A stretch of 64,000 nt of DNA from Yoonia sp035117555 (GCF_035117555.1 NZ_JAYKPK010000003.1:358910-422909); one strand, 5' to 3'; numbered from the stretch's first letter, positions 44,248-53,566 are shown. The notes: generated from the sequence alone by a model not told the origin. A program made the numbers and translations.

Positions 44248-44736
44248 TCAACTTTCGGCTATCGTGTGAGAAAGGATCGTCACTAATGCAACGAACATTA
44301 ATACAGACAGAACCGCGAAAGTGATGCCCCACCAGTCAGGTTTTGCCATAAACCGTGCCGCGTTATCCTGACGAGGCTCACGGTGGAAACGCCTGGGGCC
44401 GATGAAGGCGGCGAATGCAGAAAGAAACAATGGCGTAGTTAGAACTGCCATAACTAAAGCCGCAAGCAAAAGAGCAATGCCTGCTAGAGAAACTTCAAAG
44501 TTTTCAGCCGTATTTATCGCGGTTAATGAGCGTTCACCCAAAACGCCTGCGATACCAAGTCCGGCGGCACCTTGAAGAAGGCGCTGGTGTAGAATCTCGT
44601 AGCCTTTGAAACGATCTTCGACGTCCGACCGGAGCTTCCAACGGTCTCTCTGAGGTTCCGGTACGTTGCTCGACCTGGAAGGTTCACTAGTTTCTTGCCC
44701 AGCAGTAGAGTCTTGTGTTTCTGCGTCGTTGTTCAT
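44248..44736 (-). CDS. Hypothetical membrane protein
   Basis: 162 residues from the ATG at 44736, preceded by aggagcgg. An acidic, Ser-rich N-terminus is followed by RSDVEDRFKGYEILHQRLLQ and three or four hydrophobic helices, the last (FAVLSVLMFVALVTILSHTI) near the C-terminus. No family recognised. The longer open frame upstream is not plausible. Confidence 0.65.
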   Translation of the reverse strand: MNNDAETQDSTAGQETSEPSRSSNVPEPQRDRWKLRSDVEDRFKGYEILHQRLLQGAAGLGIAGVLGERSLTAINTAENFEVSLAGIALLLAALVMAVLTTPLFLSAFAAFIGPRRFHREPRQDNAARFMAKPDWWGITFAVLSVLMFVALVTILSHTIAES

Positions 44737-45086
44737 CGATCCGCTCCTGATTGCGCCTAAGGATTTCAGAACATTTATCGAGCGTATGAAAGAGAAATTT
44801 AAAATATTTTTTAGATTCCCTCTTTGAGCCCTCTGAACCGCGCGCCCTACTGGGCACACCTGCAGCCCAAGCCGCACAAATGGGTAGCTGTCCGGCAACT
44901 CTATACTAGAGCCTTTGCGGCAGAAACGGTCTATTCTGCCTGTGGCAGAAACGGTTGAGTTTTGACCAGCGTGCGACTGACAGCGGATTTTCACCGGCAC
45001 GCTGGTCACGGTCCGCAGTGCGGGACAAAGCCTACCTCCAAAAAAACACCAGCCTGACATTCATGTGTCAATCGGCACCTGACGTT
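44737..45086. other. No gene; degenerate dispersed repeat
   Basis: Contains gtgcgactga (44971) to gtccgcag, a segment also found at 52658-52706 with few differences, and the gcgggacaaagc word that recurs in this island. No open frame here looks coding. Confidence 0.6.
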
Positions 45087-45998
45087 TCAGGCACCTTCCA
45101 ATTCAAGAAGATGCCGCACGCCTCGTGCCGCAAAATCGGCGCGCGGGACATCGAGCGCGTCAGCCAAAGCAACCAAAGCCGCGACGTCAGGAGCAACTTT
45201 GCGTCCTTCGACCAGCCCCGCATACCAACCCGAGTCTACTCCTGATCCACTTGTGTCTGAGAGGCCAATAAGTTCGGCTGCCCTTTTCAAAGCCAAGGGA
45301 AAGGGGACCGACGGATCGGCAAGCGTCTCACGAGCAGCCTTGCGCTGGCGGTCGGGGGAAGGGCCAGCGGCATTTGGGATAAAACCCCGACGTTTTCTGA
45401 GCCATTGCAGGGCATCGTTAGCCGACAGCCTATAAGAGGACTTATCTTCATCGGGAGAACTCGATGGTTCCAACTTAAAACCTTCTTTGCTGAGAGAGGA
45501 ACGCACGGTCGTTTCTGACATGTTCGACAACAGAGACAATTGCCTGACAGTCAGTTCGCTATCCTGGTTCGCCCAGAACCATCGGGCTTCAGCCGTCTGC
45601 AGTATGCGTCGGAGCGGAAGATCGTTCGCAGGGTCAAGGCCAGTCGGTTCGTTCTCACTGTCGGTCAACGCATAGCCACCGTGAAGCAGTCCACAAGCTA
45701 TCTCGAATGCATGTTCACCTGTAAAATCCTCCCACCCGTCGAGCTGATTGGCATAGCACCAAGCGGCACGTGCATGACGATGAAGGCCGTGGCGGGTTAT
45801 ATCGATGCTGTCAATCTCTTCAGAGCTCATGTGGTTCTTACCGGCGGTCTCGACCGGCTGGCCGAGAAAAGCATTCACGGTCGCACCATCGTCTTGAGGC
45901 CCGAAGGTCTGAAGAATGGACGCCATTGCGATGATCGCCTCACGCACCTGAGCTTCGATCTCCGGCCAGTCGTGCGGAATGTTTGTTTCCTTCTTCAT
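45087..45998 (-). CDS. Hypothetical protein with HTH region, partner of UDG-like gene
   Basis: 303 residues. The middle part, ELTVRQLSLLSNMSETTVRS, reads as a helix-turn-helix, followed by RLSANDALQWLRKRRGF; the C-terminal part DVAALVALADALDVPRADFA resembles an XRE-type helix bundle. Family unknown. Its ATG overlaps the stop of the UDG-like gene by 4 bp, so the two are coupled. Confidence 0.65.
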   Translation of the reverse strand: MKKETNIPHDWPEIEAQVREAIIAMASILQTFGPQDDGATVNAFLGQPVETAGKNHMSSEEIDSIDITRHGLHRHARAAWCYANQLDGWEDFTGEHAFEIACGLLHGGYALTDSENEPTGLDPANDLPLRRILQTAEARWFWANQDSELTVRQLSLLSNMSETTVRSSLSKEGFKLEPSSSPDEDKSSYRLSANDALQWLRKRRGFIPNAAGPSPDRQRKAARETLADPSVPFPLALKRAAELIGLSDTSGSGVDSGWYAGLVEGRKVAPDVAALVALADALDVPRADFAARGVRHLLELEGA

Positions 45999-46780
45999 GC
46001 TGCCACCTCTTTCAACGCACCGATTTGTGCCACGAGCGCTTGAAATGCGCTTAGGAGCTTAACAGAGTTTGTCTTTTTCGAAGCAAGCCCTGGCGACTTT
46101 CGTCCCAGAAACACGGCGACGCGCTCGGCATTCGCACCGCTTGGATGCGGCAGTCCGCCCAGAATTCTTTTCCGGTCGAGCAGGCCTTGTCCGGCGAGAT
46201 GCCGCAGAGCCGCCTCTGCACGGGGGCCAAGGGGAAGCCAGAGCGCTTCAGGCAACATGCGGGCCTCTTCTGCAAGGTGGGTCTCTACCATCTGCCGCAG
46301 GAGTGGTGTCTTGAGCATATCAGGCGCGCCATTGTAGTTCTGGCCGCCGACAAAGACCGGGTAGCGCAGGGCGGAGGTGAAGTGCACATCCTGCGAGCCG
46401 GGACGAAATATCTCTGACGTGGAGCGGACATCCAAGTGCTCTGCCACACCGATAGCATCCAGCATCGCTATCAGGTTGTTCCTGATGGGACCGCTGAAAC
46501 TGCCGGTCAGCTTGGCCTCAATAAGGGCTTCAGGGATGGTTCTGCCTCCCTTGAGCGCGTTCTGAGCGGATGACAGGGCATTTATTGCCTGCACCCGGCC
46601 CGGGGTAATGCCCACGATCACGATCTTGGCGTCCCGGACGATGTGGTCGAAGGGAGCATAGGCAACCCGGAGGGGGCCTTCCTGAGCGATAGTCATGGCG
46701 TTGCTGTCCAGCATGTCGGCAGCAGAGTCATCAGAGAAGCGCCCGAGATGGGTCGCGGCGAGGGAAAGATTTTGTTCCAA
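45995..46780 (-). CDS. Uracil-DNA-glycosylase-superfamily-like protein
   Basis: 261 residues. Two motifs suggest the UDG fold: KIVIVGITPGRVQA, like the water-activating loop of the superfamily, and GGLPHPSGANAERV, like the HPSxxN minor-groove loop near the C-terminus. Catalytic activity cannot be assured. A TTG start is used here; ATG codons at 46714 and 46696 are alternatives. Coupled by overlap to the HTH gene downstream. Confidence 0.65.
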   Translation of the reverse strand: MEQNLSLAATHLGRFSDDSAADMLDSNAMTIAQEGPLRVAYAPFDHIVRDAKIVIVGITPGRVQAINALSSAQNALKGGRTIPEALIEAKLTGSFSGPIRNNLIAMLDAIGVAEHLDVRSTSEIFRPGSQDVHFTSALRYPVFVGGQNYNGAPDMLKTPLLRQMVETHLAEEARMLPEALWLPLGPRAEAALRHLAGQGLLDRKRILGGLPHPSGANAERVAVFLGRKSPGLASKKTNSVKLLSAFQALVAQIGALKEVAA

Positions 46781-46806
46781 GGTTTGGGAACTCCGGTGAG
46801 GTGAGA

Positions 46807-47076
46807 TTATGGGCGACGATGACGGCGAGTGGACCGCGCCGCTGTAATGACGGTGCCGTTGTGGGATTCGACGAGATAAGTTCCCCGATACCGAACGAGA
46901 TCTTGGCGGCGACGCAGGTCACCTTCGGCTATAAGGTCGAGTGTTGCGTCATCCAGCATCAGGGAGAGTGCGCCGTGTGAATGCACAGGCTCTCCGTAGG
47001 ACTGGATGAGCCGAAGAATATCGATCGGCAGGTTGCGTTGTGTGCTTCGTTCAGTGGCGTGGCGTGTCATCCGCAT
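46807..47076 (-). CDS. Small protein, DUF4258-like
   Basis: 89 residues beginning MRMTRHATERSTQRNLPIDI, similar to DUF4258 or HicA/RelE-like small proteins (H-A-x-x-R start, then a beta-rich body with LVESHNGTVITAAR). The ribosome-binding site aaaggaga is well placed. A palindromic pair lies upstream. Function unknown; a toxin-like role is only a guess. Confidence 0.55.
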   Translation of the reverse strand: MRMTRHATERSTQRNLPIDILRLIQSYGEPVHSHGALSLMLDDATLDLIAEGDLRRRQDLVRYRGTYLVESHNGTVITAARSTRRHRRP

Positions 47077-47109
47077 GCGAATCTCCTTTGGTTATGCAGC
47101 CATATTGCA

Positions 47110-47144
47110 GTATAACTTTATGCGGTCAATATAAAAAGTTATAC
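47110..47144. promoter_or_regulatory. Inverted repeat in promoter region
   Basis: gtataacttt and aaagttatac form perfect 10-bp arms 15 bases apart, about 34 bp upstream of the start at 47076. The AT-rich surroundings resemble a promoter, so a repressor operator is likely. Confidence 0.6.
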
Positions 47145-47330
47145 GGTAATATTTCTATATATTATTTATATGTGGGAGACGGTTTGTCGTGCCAACGCTG
47201 CGGCCTTGCACCGCGTGAAAAGACGCTGTCAGGATAGAGTTCATGACAAGCTCATTGGGGGCTTATGCCCGGGTGCGATGTGGAGGCCGACCGTCAGGCG
47301 GTAGCCATCAGTGAGGCAACTTGGTGTAGC

Positions 47331-48173
47331 TTAGTCAGTCTCGAAAAACATCGTCGACTGCAACTCTGGCTGGCTGCCCCGTTCATGCCTGTAGCCAATG
47401 GATACGCATCGAACGTCCGTCTTGCCGACAATTGCCCGGCATCGCCGATGCGAATGACCAAAGAACCATGCGTCTGGGGCGGTCTCCAGGATCAAGTCAT
47501 CGAGATCGGAGTGAAACGATGGTGTTACACTGTCGATCTCGCCAGCAGCAGTCGATCGGCTCGGTCCATGATGCGTGATGACCACGGTTTTGCCGCCATC
47601 GCCAGCGAAATGCGGCGCGCGCAATGCCGCCTCTAGCCACTCCCGATGATCATGATGCACTCTCAGCGTATCTTTAGGTGTGATGTATCGTGTGTCTTGC
47701 TGATTGAACGGTAAGCCGGGAACTTTTGCAGTTTCAATATACCGGTAGTCATTCATGATCTGTGACGCCGCTTCGACCGCCATTCGAACATTTCCGATCA
47801 GCGCAAAATCTGTCCAGAGCGTGCAGCAGAGGAGGCGGGTCTTGCCAATCCTGATCTCTTCTTTTTGGGCAAAGCGCATCCCGACATCTGAACACATCTC
47901 TCGTAAGAGATGGTCGCCATCCAGTCGGAAACCGTAGTAATCGTGGTTGCCGGGGATGATAATGATCTTTTCTCGCGTGATGATCTGACCCAAGCGTTCG
48001 AGGGCCTTCTTCCACATCCAAAGCGGGTTGTTGGAAATGTCCCCCGCGACAATCAGTAAGTCGGGATCGCGCGCTTGGATGGCCTCTTCAAGCCCTTCTC
48101 CAACGAACGGATCCATAGCGAAACGATCCCAATTGTCGAGGTGTGGGTCGGCGATTACGGCGATCAGGCTCAT
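47331..48173 (-). CDS. Calcineurin-like metallophosphoesterase
   Basis: 280 residues with all motifs of the family in order: ADPHLDNWD (DxH), VAGDISNN (GD), IIPGNHDYYG (GNHD), ITHHGPSR (H) and FFGHSHRRC (GHxH). These bind two metals and hydrolyse phosphodiester or phosphomonoester bonds. Substrate unknown; some relatives in mobile elements act on nucleic acid ends or cyclic nucleotides. A decayed copy lies at 42.4 kb. Confidence 0.88.
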   Translation of the reverse strand: MSLIAVIADPHLDNWDRFAMDPFVGEGLEEAIQARDPDLLIVAGDISNNPLWMWKKALERLGQIITREKIIIIPGNHDYYGFRLDGDHLLREMCSDVGMRFAQKEEIRIGKTRLLCCTLWTDFALIGNVRMAVEAASQIMNDYRYIETAKVPGLPFNQQDTRYITPKDTLRVHHDHREWLEAALRAPHFAGDGGKTVVITHHGPSRSTAAGEIDSVTPSFHSDLDDLILETAPDAWFFGHSHRRCRAIVGKTDVRCVSIGYRHERGSQPELQSTMFFETD

Positions 48174-48618
48174 TTAGGCTGCTCCGTTTCATGCACTATA
48201 GTCGAAACCGCGTCATCTGAGGAATTATAAATCCCATCATACTGAAAAGTAACAGCATTTAGGTGAAACGTAAGGCGGAAGCCATCAAACTGGTACCAGT
48301 TCTATGTCGCAATAATGGTGAATTTCAGCGAAAGATCGAAAACTGGCAGAGCAGGGATAGTGTAGCGGCAACGCGTGGATTGCTATAAAATTCATCTAAA
48401 TTATCGTTTTTAAACATTAAAGATCTAGTTTCGCCGTCATGCGAAATAATGAAGTGCGTGGTTTGAGGAATTACGGGCGGTTAGTCTTCCTGACGAGCTG
48501 GTTTTCGCGCATCGATGATGCGCGCAGATCTGAGATGATGCATGCCGGTGGGGCAGCTCGTTTTTTTGGGAGTATTCCGCCGAACTTGCCTGATATCTGA
48601 CTTATCGGTCAGGTCGCG
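48174..48618. other. No gene; source of the duplicated flank
   Basis: Promoter side of the metallophosphoesterase gene. It shares similarity up to about 48485 with 42619-42925. Nothing else recognised. Confidence 0.6.
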
Positions 48619-49854
48619 TTAATCCTGTGCGGTCTCCCAAGCGTGGTAGGCATGCAGCCAAGCCTGATCGGTGCCGCCAATCGGTCGCTCGATACAGCGC
48701 ATTTCCAGCGGCTGCTTGCGCTGCTTCGACGGTCCTTCGCCAGGGCCGTTCCGGGTATAACCCGGCACGAGTTCACCGTCCCGCCGATGCGGCGGCACGA
48801 TCACGCGACCATGGTTTCTGGACACGATCATGCCCCGGGTCCAGTCGGCAATACCGGCCTTGGAGCGATCCTCCTGCATAAAATGCCAGCGCCTGTTGGA
48901 CCAGACAAATAGTCGGCCTCCCATTCTCACCACGTGGAATCCGTCCTGCAGCGCATCGGCGAGCAGGGCCTCGAGCTTGCGGTAGTCCCGGTCACCGAAG
49001 ACGGGGTGGCCCTCAGCCGATCTCAGGAGGGTGCCGTAGATGTGGTCGAACCGGGCGTCACGTAGGAGACCCGCCGCATCGGCCCAGAGACCGCGCACGA
49101 CGTCCTTGCGCCTGGCCTGCGTCAAGGCGGGCAGGCTCAACCTGAAATCGGATGTGCGAGTCAGAAACGGGTAGCGTCTCAGGATGAAGTGGTCCTCGAT
49201 CGCACCGGCGATCTGGATGTCATAGAGATTATCGTCCGGTGCAAGCTTGAAGGAGGTATCGCCCCCGAGCTGTATCCGGAGCCGGTCGATAAGCCGCTCG
49301 ATGGCCACGAGGCTCATGCGGCGACCGGTCCGAGCCTCTTCGCTTCCGGCGCCGTCCATGTAGAGCTCGCCGACGGCATCACGGATTGCGCGCGCCCTGG
49401 TTTCGACCCAGTCCGACAGCGAATTATACCGCTGCGGGAGCTGACGGAAAGCGCGGCGGCTTGGCCGTGGCTCAACGATAAGGCCGGCCTGCTCGCGGAT
49501 TCGGAGATTGAAGAGGCTGAGGTCGGCGGAGAAAGCCGGGTCGCCGTCCAGTTCGCGGGCGCCGCGCGCGATCGCACGCGCATCGAACCGCTTTCCGCTG
49601 TAGAACGCCGGAAGATGCACCTGACTCCAAACTGTCCCGTCTTTGGAATAGAAAAGGCGGAGCACATCTCGATCGGCTTTCGGGACCTGTATTGCGACAT
49701 GTCGCAGATCGGGGGAACCAGCAAGAACCTCCTCCAGCGCGATTTCGACCGCGCTGGCCCAGGAATGGGAGACTCCGCGAACCTGTCGGCCGCTTACCAT
49801 CCTGTGGATTTTAGTCGAATAAGGGGTTGTGTCGGTTGGTGCGTGAATAACCAT
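48619..49854 (-). CDS. Hypothetical protein
   Basis: 411 residues, no family recognised. The N-terminal third contains RQVRGVSHSWASAVEIALEE; the C-terminal third has GGRLFVWSNRRWHFMQEDR followed by IVSRNHGRVIVPPHRRDGE. The arrangement suggests a soluble protein, probably carried by the mobile element. It is divergent from the wHTH gene at 49933 with a 78-bp gap. Confidence 0.6.
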   Translation of the reverse strand: MVIHAPTDTTPYSTKIHRMVSGRQVRGVSHSWASAVEIALEEVLAGSPDLRHVAIQVPKADRDVLRLFYSKDGTVWSQVHLPAFYSGKRFDARAIARGARELDGDPAFSADLSLFNLRIREQAGLIVEPRPSRRAFRQLPQRYNSLSDWVETRARAIRDAVGELYMDGAGSEEARTGRRMSLVAIERLIDRLRIQLGGDTSFKLAPDDNLYDIQIAGAIEDHFILRRYPFLTRTSDFRLSLPALTQARRKDVVRGLWADAAGLLRDARFDHIYGTLLRSAEGHPVFGDRDYRKLEALLADALQDGFHVVRMGGRLFVWSNRRWHFMQEDRSKAGIADWTRGMIVSRNHGRVIVPPHRRDGELVPGYTRNGPGEGPSKQRKQPLEMRCIERPIGGTDQAWLHAYHAWETAQD

Positions 49855-49932
49855 TGCGTCGTGTTAGGAGCATTCGAAGAAGGTTGCCACTCCCAAGTTT
49901 CGGCGCAGACTCAATGAACGCAGAGGGGACAA

Positions 49933-50211
49933 ATGTCAGATACTATATGTGGGATCGATAGGCGATCGATCGAGTGGGTTATCTTAAAGGCCCTCGGGAA
50001 TTCCGGTGCTCTGAAAATCCTCAACTTCGATCAGATATCCACGAAGACGGGGCTCGAACGAAGTCAGGTCAGGTTTGCATGCCGACGTTTGAGAACAGCA
50101 GGACTGGCCAGCTACGAAACAGGTGGATCAGTCGGGGGCGGATACCAAGGGGCCGGCTATATGATCACGACGCAGGGCGAGAAGGCCCTTGACCCTTATC
50201 AGCCAACCTGA
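49933..50211 (+). CDS. Small winged-helix protein
   Basis: 92 residues preceded by agagggga. FDQISTKTGLERSQVRFACR is a recognisable helix-turn-helix, followed by a wing-like GGSVGGGYQGAGYMITTQG. Probably a transcription regulator, perhaps of the divergent 411-residue gene. Confidence 0.65.
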   Translation: MSDTICGIDRRSIEWVILKALGNSGALKILNFDQISTKTGLERSQVRFACRRLRTAGLASYETGGSVGGGYQGAGYMITTQGEKALDPYQPT

Positions 50212-50290
50212 ACCCCATATAGAACTTTCCACAAACGGTCGTTTTTGGATATAGGTGCTGAACGGCAAGACATGCCAGTAGAGCTGGAAA

Positions 50291-50317
50291 AGGCACTCCC
50301 TCGCCAAGGGAGCGCCT
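50291..50317. terminator. Bidirectional terminator
   Basis: aggcactccct and agggagcgcct form an 11-bp stem with a central mismatch pair and a 5-base loop, flanked by tttt in both directions. It separates two convergent genes. Confidence 0.75.
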
Positions 50318-50324
50318 CGTTTTG

Positions 50325-50831
50325 TCAGAGGTCAACGCTTATGCGGATTTTGGACGGGTCCACTCCAAAATGCACGGCTAAGCCTTCACGAGCTTGTTCC
50401 GGCGTCATCGTGAAAGCAGCGGCCTGCTTAGTTGGCGTCAAATCAAATGTATAATCAGCGAAATGCACATCGAGCGGTTTAATCGTGCGCATTCTGTTAT
50501 CTCTGCTGCGGCCTGGCTTTTCTGCGAGCCAATTTTTATGTCCCTGCTGGATGTGCTCTAGCAGCTGTGTCACAGGCACCATCCAAGCGGACAGGTTATC
50601 AACATCTTTCCCGGTTACCATAAGGCAATAGTCTACATCGTCAAAACTTGGGATGTTTGCGTCAGCGTCGCCAGAATCGGCGGTGAACTGGACTGTCCCG
50701 TGTACGGTATTAACCACTAACAGGCAGCGTTTGCCGTCAATTTCAACTTCGTAACGACCAGCGTGCCGCTGCAGCAGTTTCGCGTTCGGTAGCATTTTCA
50801 AAATTGCTTCTTTACGTTCGGTAGCTTTCAT
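50325..50831 (-). CDS. Hypothetical protein
   Basis: 168 residues, MKATERKEAILKMLPNAKLL, no domain recognised. The ATG has taggaag upstream. The promoter region beyond is AT-rich with repeated tata-like words. Lower GC than its surroundings suggests another origin. Confidence 0.6.
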   Translation of the reverse strand: MKATERKEAILKMLPNAKLLQRHAGRYEVEIDGKRCLLVVNTVHGTVQFTADSGDADANIPSFDDVDYCLMVTGKDVDNLSAWMVPVTQLLEHIQQGHKNWLAEKPGRSRDNRMRTIKPLDVHFADYTFDLTPTKQAAAFTMTPEQAREGLAVHFGVDPSKIRISVDL

Positions 50832-50989
50832 AATTTCTTCCTATTTAAGTTAATACCAATGTATACTAATATATATGTAAATATGTCAAGTATAATATAG
50901 TATGACTTGGTATAATTATTCGCAGCTACGCATTTTTAGAGGCGCGACGGTGTGCGGCCCTTTGTTCAAGAGCGCTGCATCGCGGTTGG

Positions 50990-51970
50990 CTACAGAAATT
51001 CAATCGCCGCCTTCGTGGAAAGTGCGTCAGCGAACAGACTTCTGGTGGTGGCAAGATCGGCGGCAGTCCACTCGATGGCACCTGTGTGGCCCAAGAGTTT
51101 GGTCTGACTGAGCAGCTTGACCTCCGCCGTTGGCGGCGTGGAATTGAAGTCGATCCCTTCAAACTGCAATGTCCAAGCACGTTTGGGCGCGTAAGTGGCG
51201 ACAGCGGTTGTCGGCTCCATGCAGATGTTCATGGCGCGAAGCCTGGTCGCAACGCTCGGGTATAGGAGGGCATCGGCTCGCGGCCCGGGCCGACCCAAAG
51301 CATTTGGGAGCCCGAAGGTCTTAAGTACCATGTTTCCGAGAGCGATCGTTGGATAGTAGCCCCGAAAGTTCTCCTGTGGAACGGTCCGAGTGATAGCGTT
51401 GGCGATCCATTCGTCCACTGCGAGGAAACGGTCAAAGTCATCTACGGTGGACCTGATGAAATCGTATTTGTGAGAAACCTCTCCGATCTCGAGCGCCACG
51501 TCTGGAGACAGGTACCGGGCCATACCTGCGACCTGCGCGAGTCGGCGGGACGCGGAAGAATAGTTGCGGAACCCGAACATCGTTAGCGTGACGATCTCAC
51601 CCGGTTTCGATCTAGCTTCCAGCATGGCAGTCACTGGATTGTCTGCCGCGTAGAAGCGGCTCTGGCCGACTTCATTCAAACGACCATTGGCCGTAACGAC
51701 GTTGGCGGGTGGTGCTCCCAGTTCCTTTTGGTGGTTGAATATAGTCCCGTCTTCGGGGCGAACGCGAAACACGTACGGCATCGTGAGGCGGAACAGGTGT
51801 TGGTAGTGATACCTCAGCGCCAATTCAATTGGCCATTCCCACGTCATGACAGTTGCGTCCTCTCGGACTTTGTTGAGGACGGTCAGCATGTCCGAACCAT
51901 CGAGCATCGGAAAAACTGATGGATTCAAAATGTTATGCAGGGTTCGACGTAAACCAAGTGGAAGTCGCAA
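50990..51970 (-). CDS. RES-domain-like protein
   Basis: 326 residues. The central part NGRLNEVGQSRFYAADNP followed by AMLEARSKPGEIVTLT resembles the RES domain (Arg-Glu-Ser), whose members are NAD+ phosphorylase toxins of RES-Xre systems. The Arg, Tyr and Glu positions fit, but the N-terminal 80 residues and length are unlike the short toxin form. No Xre antitoxin is adjacent. A TTG start with aaagggg upstream is used. It follows the mrr remnant by 23 bp. Confidence 0.5.
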   Translation of the reverse strand: MRLPLGLRRTLHNILNPSVFPMLDGSDMLTVLNKVREDATVMTWEWPIELALRYHYQHLFRLTMPYVFRVRPEDGTIFNHQKELGAPPANVVTANGRLNEVGQSRFYAADNPVTAMLEARSKPGEIVTLTMFGFRNYSSASRRLAQVAGMARYLSPDVALEIGEVSHKYDFIRSTVDDFDRFLAVDEWIANAITRTVPQENFRGYYPTIALGNMVLKTFGLPNALGRPGPRADALLYPSVATRLRAMNICMEPTTAVATYAPKRAWTLQFEGIDFNSTPPTAEVKLLSQTKLLGHTGAIEWTAADLATTRSLFADALSTKAAIEFL

Positions 51971-51993
51971 ATGATGCCCCTTTCGTTACAGTC

Positions 51994-52480
51994 TTAAATA
52001 CCCTCAAACCAATCTGGTTGAATCTGAACCTGCTCGATCATCTTTGATGTCACACTGAGCTTGTTTTCCTTAAGGAGTTCGCAAAGCCGATCATCAAGTC
52101 AATCGCAATTGCGCCGTCGCGGGTGACCTCATCCGAGGCCTGGCTGGTGAAGTGTCCCGTGGTGATGAACAAGCCTTTGTCGGCCCGTCCTTGCAACGCG
52201 CCACGAAAATCACGGATTTCCTTAGATCTTACGCTTCCCTTCCACCGCTTACACTGAAAGTAGACTTGAAATGACACGAGGTTCACGCGTAGCACGCCGA
52301 CACCGTCGATCCCTCCGTCGCCGGACTTGCCGCGCACCTCGACCTTGGTGAAGCCTGCCTCGCGGAGAAGGCGCTGTGACAGCCGCTCGAATCCATCAGG
52401 TGGCATTTTTCCCAGAACGGTCAAGAGTGCGGATTTCCAGTCTTACTCATCTTCTGGGCCGTCATCGGTCGTTCTGTAAG
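51994..52480 (-). pseudogene. Mrr-like restriction endonuclease, broken
   Basis: Mrr-type PD-(D/E)xK nuclease domain: GDGGIDGVGVLRVN and VYFQCKRWKGSV are the catalytic D and QxK segments. The gene is damaged twice. An in-frame TAA at 52443-52445 separates YRTTDDGPEDE from WKSALLTVLGKMPPDG, and near 52093 a frameshift moves the conserved C-terminus (DRLCELLKENKLS, then IQPDWFEGI) to another frame. The N-terminal winged-helix part is not visible. Confidence 0.82.
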
Positions 52481-52805
52481 TTCTTGAAGTACCGATGCAA
52501 TTGGCTTCTGAAATGGTTTCAATATTAACGCCGCTGAATTCGAAGTAAAATCTGACACGTGAATGCTCCAGATAGCTCCCCGCCATGGTGCATAGATCTA
52601 ACTAAAATGCACCTGTTTTCCGAGTATGGTGAGTGAGCCAAAAGCGGTGGTTTCCGCGTGCGACTGATCGCGGACCTTCACCGGCAGGCTGGTCGCCGTC
52701 CGCAGGACTTTGCTGCCGTTGACGCACATGAGGCCTTCAGCCATTCTGCCGCGCCTTTGGCATGAGCAAGGCTGTCTTCTGATCAGTATTGCCAAAGCCC
52801 ACTTT
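52481..52805. other. No gene; degenerate dispersed repeat
   Basis: Holds a second copy of the gtgcgactga-to-gtccgcag repeat at 52658-52706. Apart from this and the palindrome that follows, nothing is recognised. Confidence 0.6.
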
Positions 52806-52837
52806 CCACGTATGTTACACTTATGGAACATACGTGG
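52806..52837. promoter_or_regulatory. Perfect 11-bp inverted repeat before a gene start
   Basis: ccacgtatgtt and aacatacgtgg are exact complements with a 10-base centre, ending 7 bases before the ATG at 52845. The location overlaps the ribosome-binding region, so it is likely an operator or translation-controlling hairpin. Confidence 0.7.
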
Positions 52838-52844
52838 TGCAGAC

Positions 52845-53378
52845 ATGGAAAATGATGAAGAGACCCTAGATGGACTTATCCCCCGTCGATCGCCGGAGCG
52901 TCGTCGTCATGAGCTGATTGAAGCCTTGGCAGAGCTGCGCTTGACGGCTTGGGGTTTGGTTCGGAAACTCGAAAAGTTTGGTGATGACAGGCCCTCGCAA
53001 GCGATCGCGCGAAGCATTGAACGCATGATCTCTGGTGAAACGAAGGTGTCAGCAGAGATGTCGGTCATCCTGTCCATGCTGCTTCGTCAGCACAGGCGTC
53101 TAAACGAGCGCTACGTTGACCTTGAATGGAAGGTCAACGAACACGGCACGCATCACGCACAGATCGATAACTGGCACGTCTACCTGGCACCGCAAACACG
53201 CGGCCGGTGGCTTCTATCATGCGCTGCCGGTCCTACACGCCAAGACTACAGCCCGCCGTGGGGGCACTGGCTCGATAGCTTTGAACTTGCCAAGCACAAG
53301 GCGCTTGTCGAGGTTGAGGAAGGCATGAATGAGCTTGCGGAAATCAATCACGAACACCGGCAGCGCGAGACGTCGTAA
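52845..53378 (+). CDS. Hypothetical protein
   Basis: 177 residues from ATG 52845: MENDEETLDGLIPRRSPERR. The N-terminal part is helical and Arg-rich, with ERMISGETKVSAEMSVILSM, somewhat like a DNA-binding helical domain. The rest, DNWHVYLAPQTRGRWLLSC, is not recognised. An exact palindrome just before the start suggests self-regulation. Confidence 0.6.
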   Translation: MENDEETLDGLIPRRSPERRRHELIEALAELRLTAWGLVRKLEKFGDDRPSQAIARSIERMISGETKVSAEMSVILSMLLRQHRRLNERYVDLEWKVNEHGTHHAQIDNWHVYLAPQTRGRWLLSCAAGPTRQDYSPPWGHWLDSFELAKHKALVEVEEGMNELAEINHEHRQRETS

Positions 53379-53566
53379 CTTTATACCCCGGTGCGATGCT
53401 ACCTGCACTAAAGCCACCGTTTGTTGAACGGTTGCCGAGTGTCCGCTGTGTGGGACGGAGCGGGCTTTCGCTGCGGCTGCTCCAACGGCCGCTTTTTGCA
53501 ACCTTCCCAAAGCGGTGGTTTCTGGAAAGTGGTGCGGACGCAGCAGAGGTGCATTCGAACTAGAAC

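Noticed and set aside
52710..52844. 45-codon N-terminal extension of the 177-residue gene
   Set aside because: It crosses the exact palindrome and repeat sequence, and the ATG at 52845 gives a more natural start.
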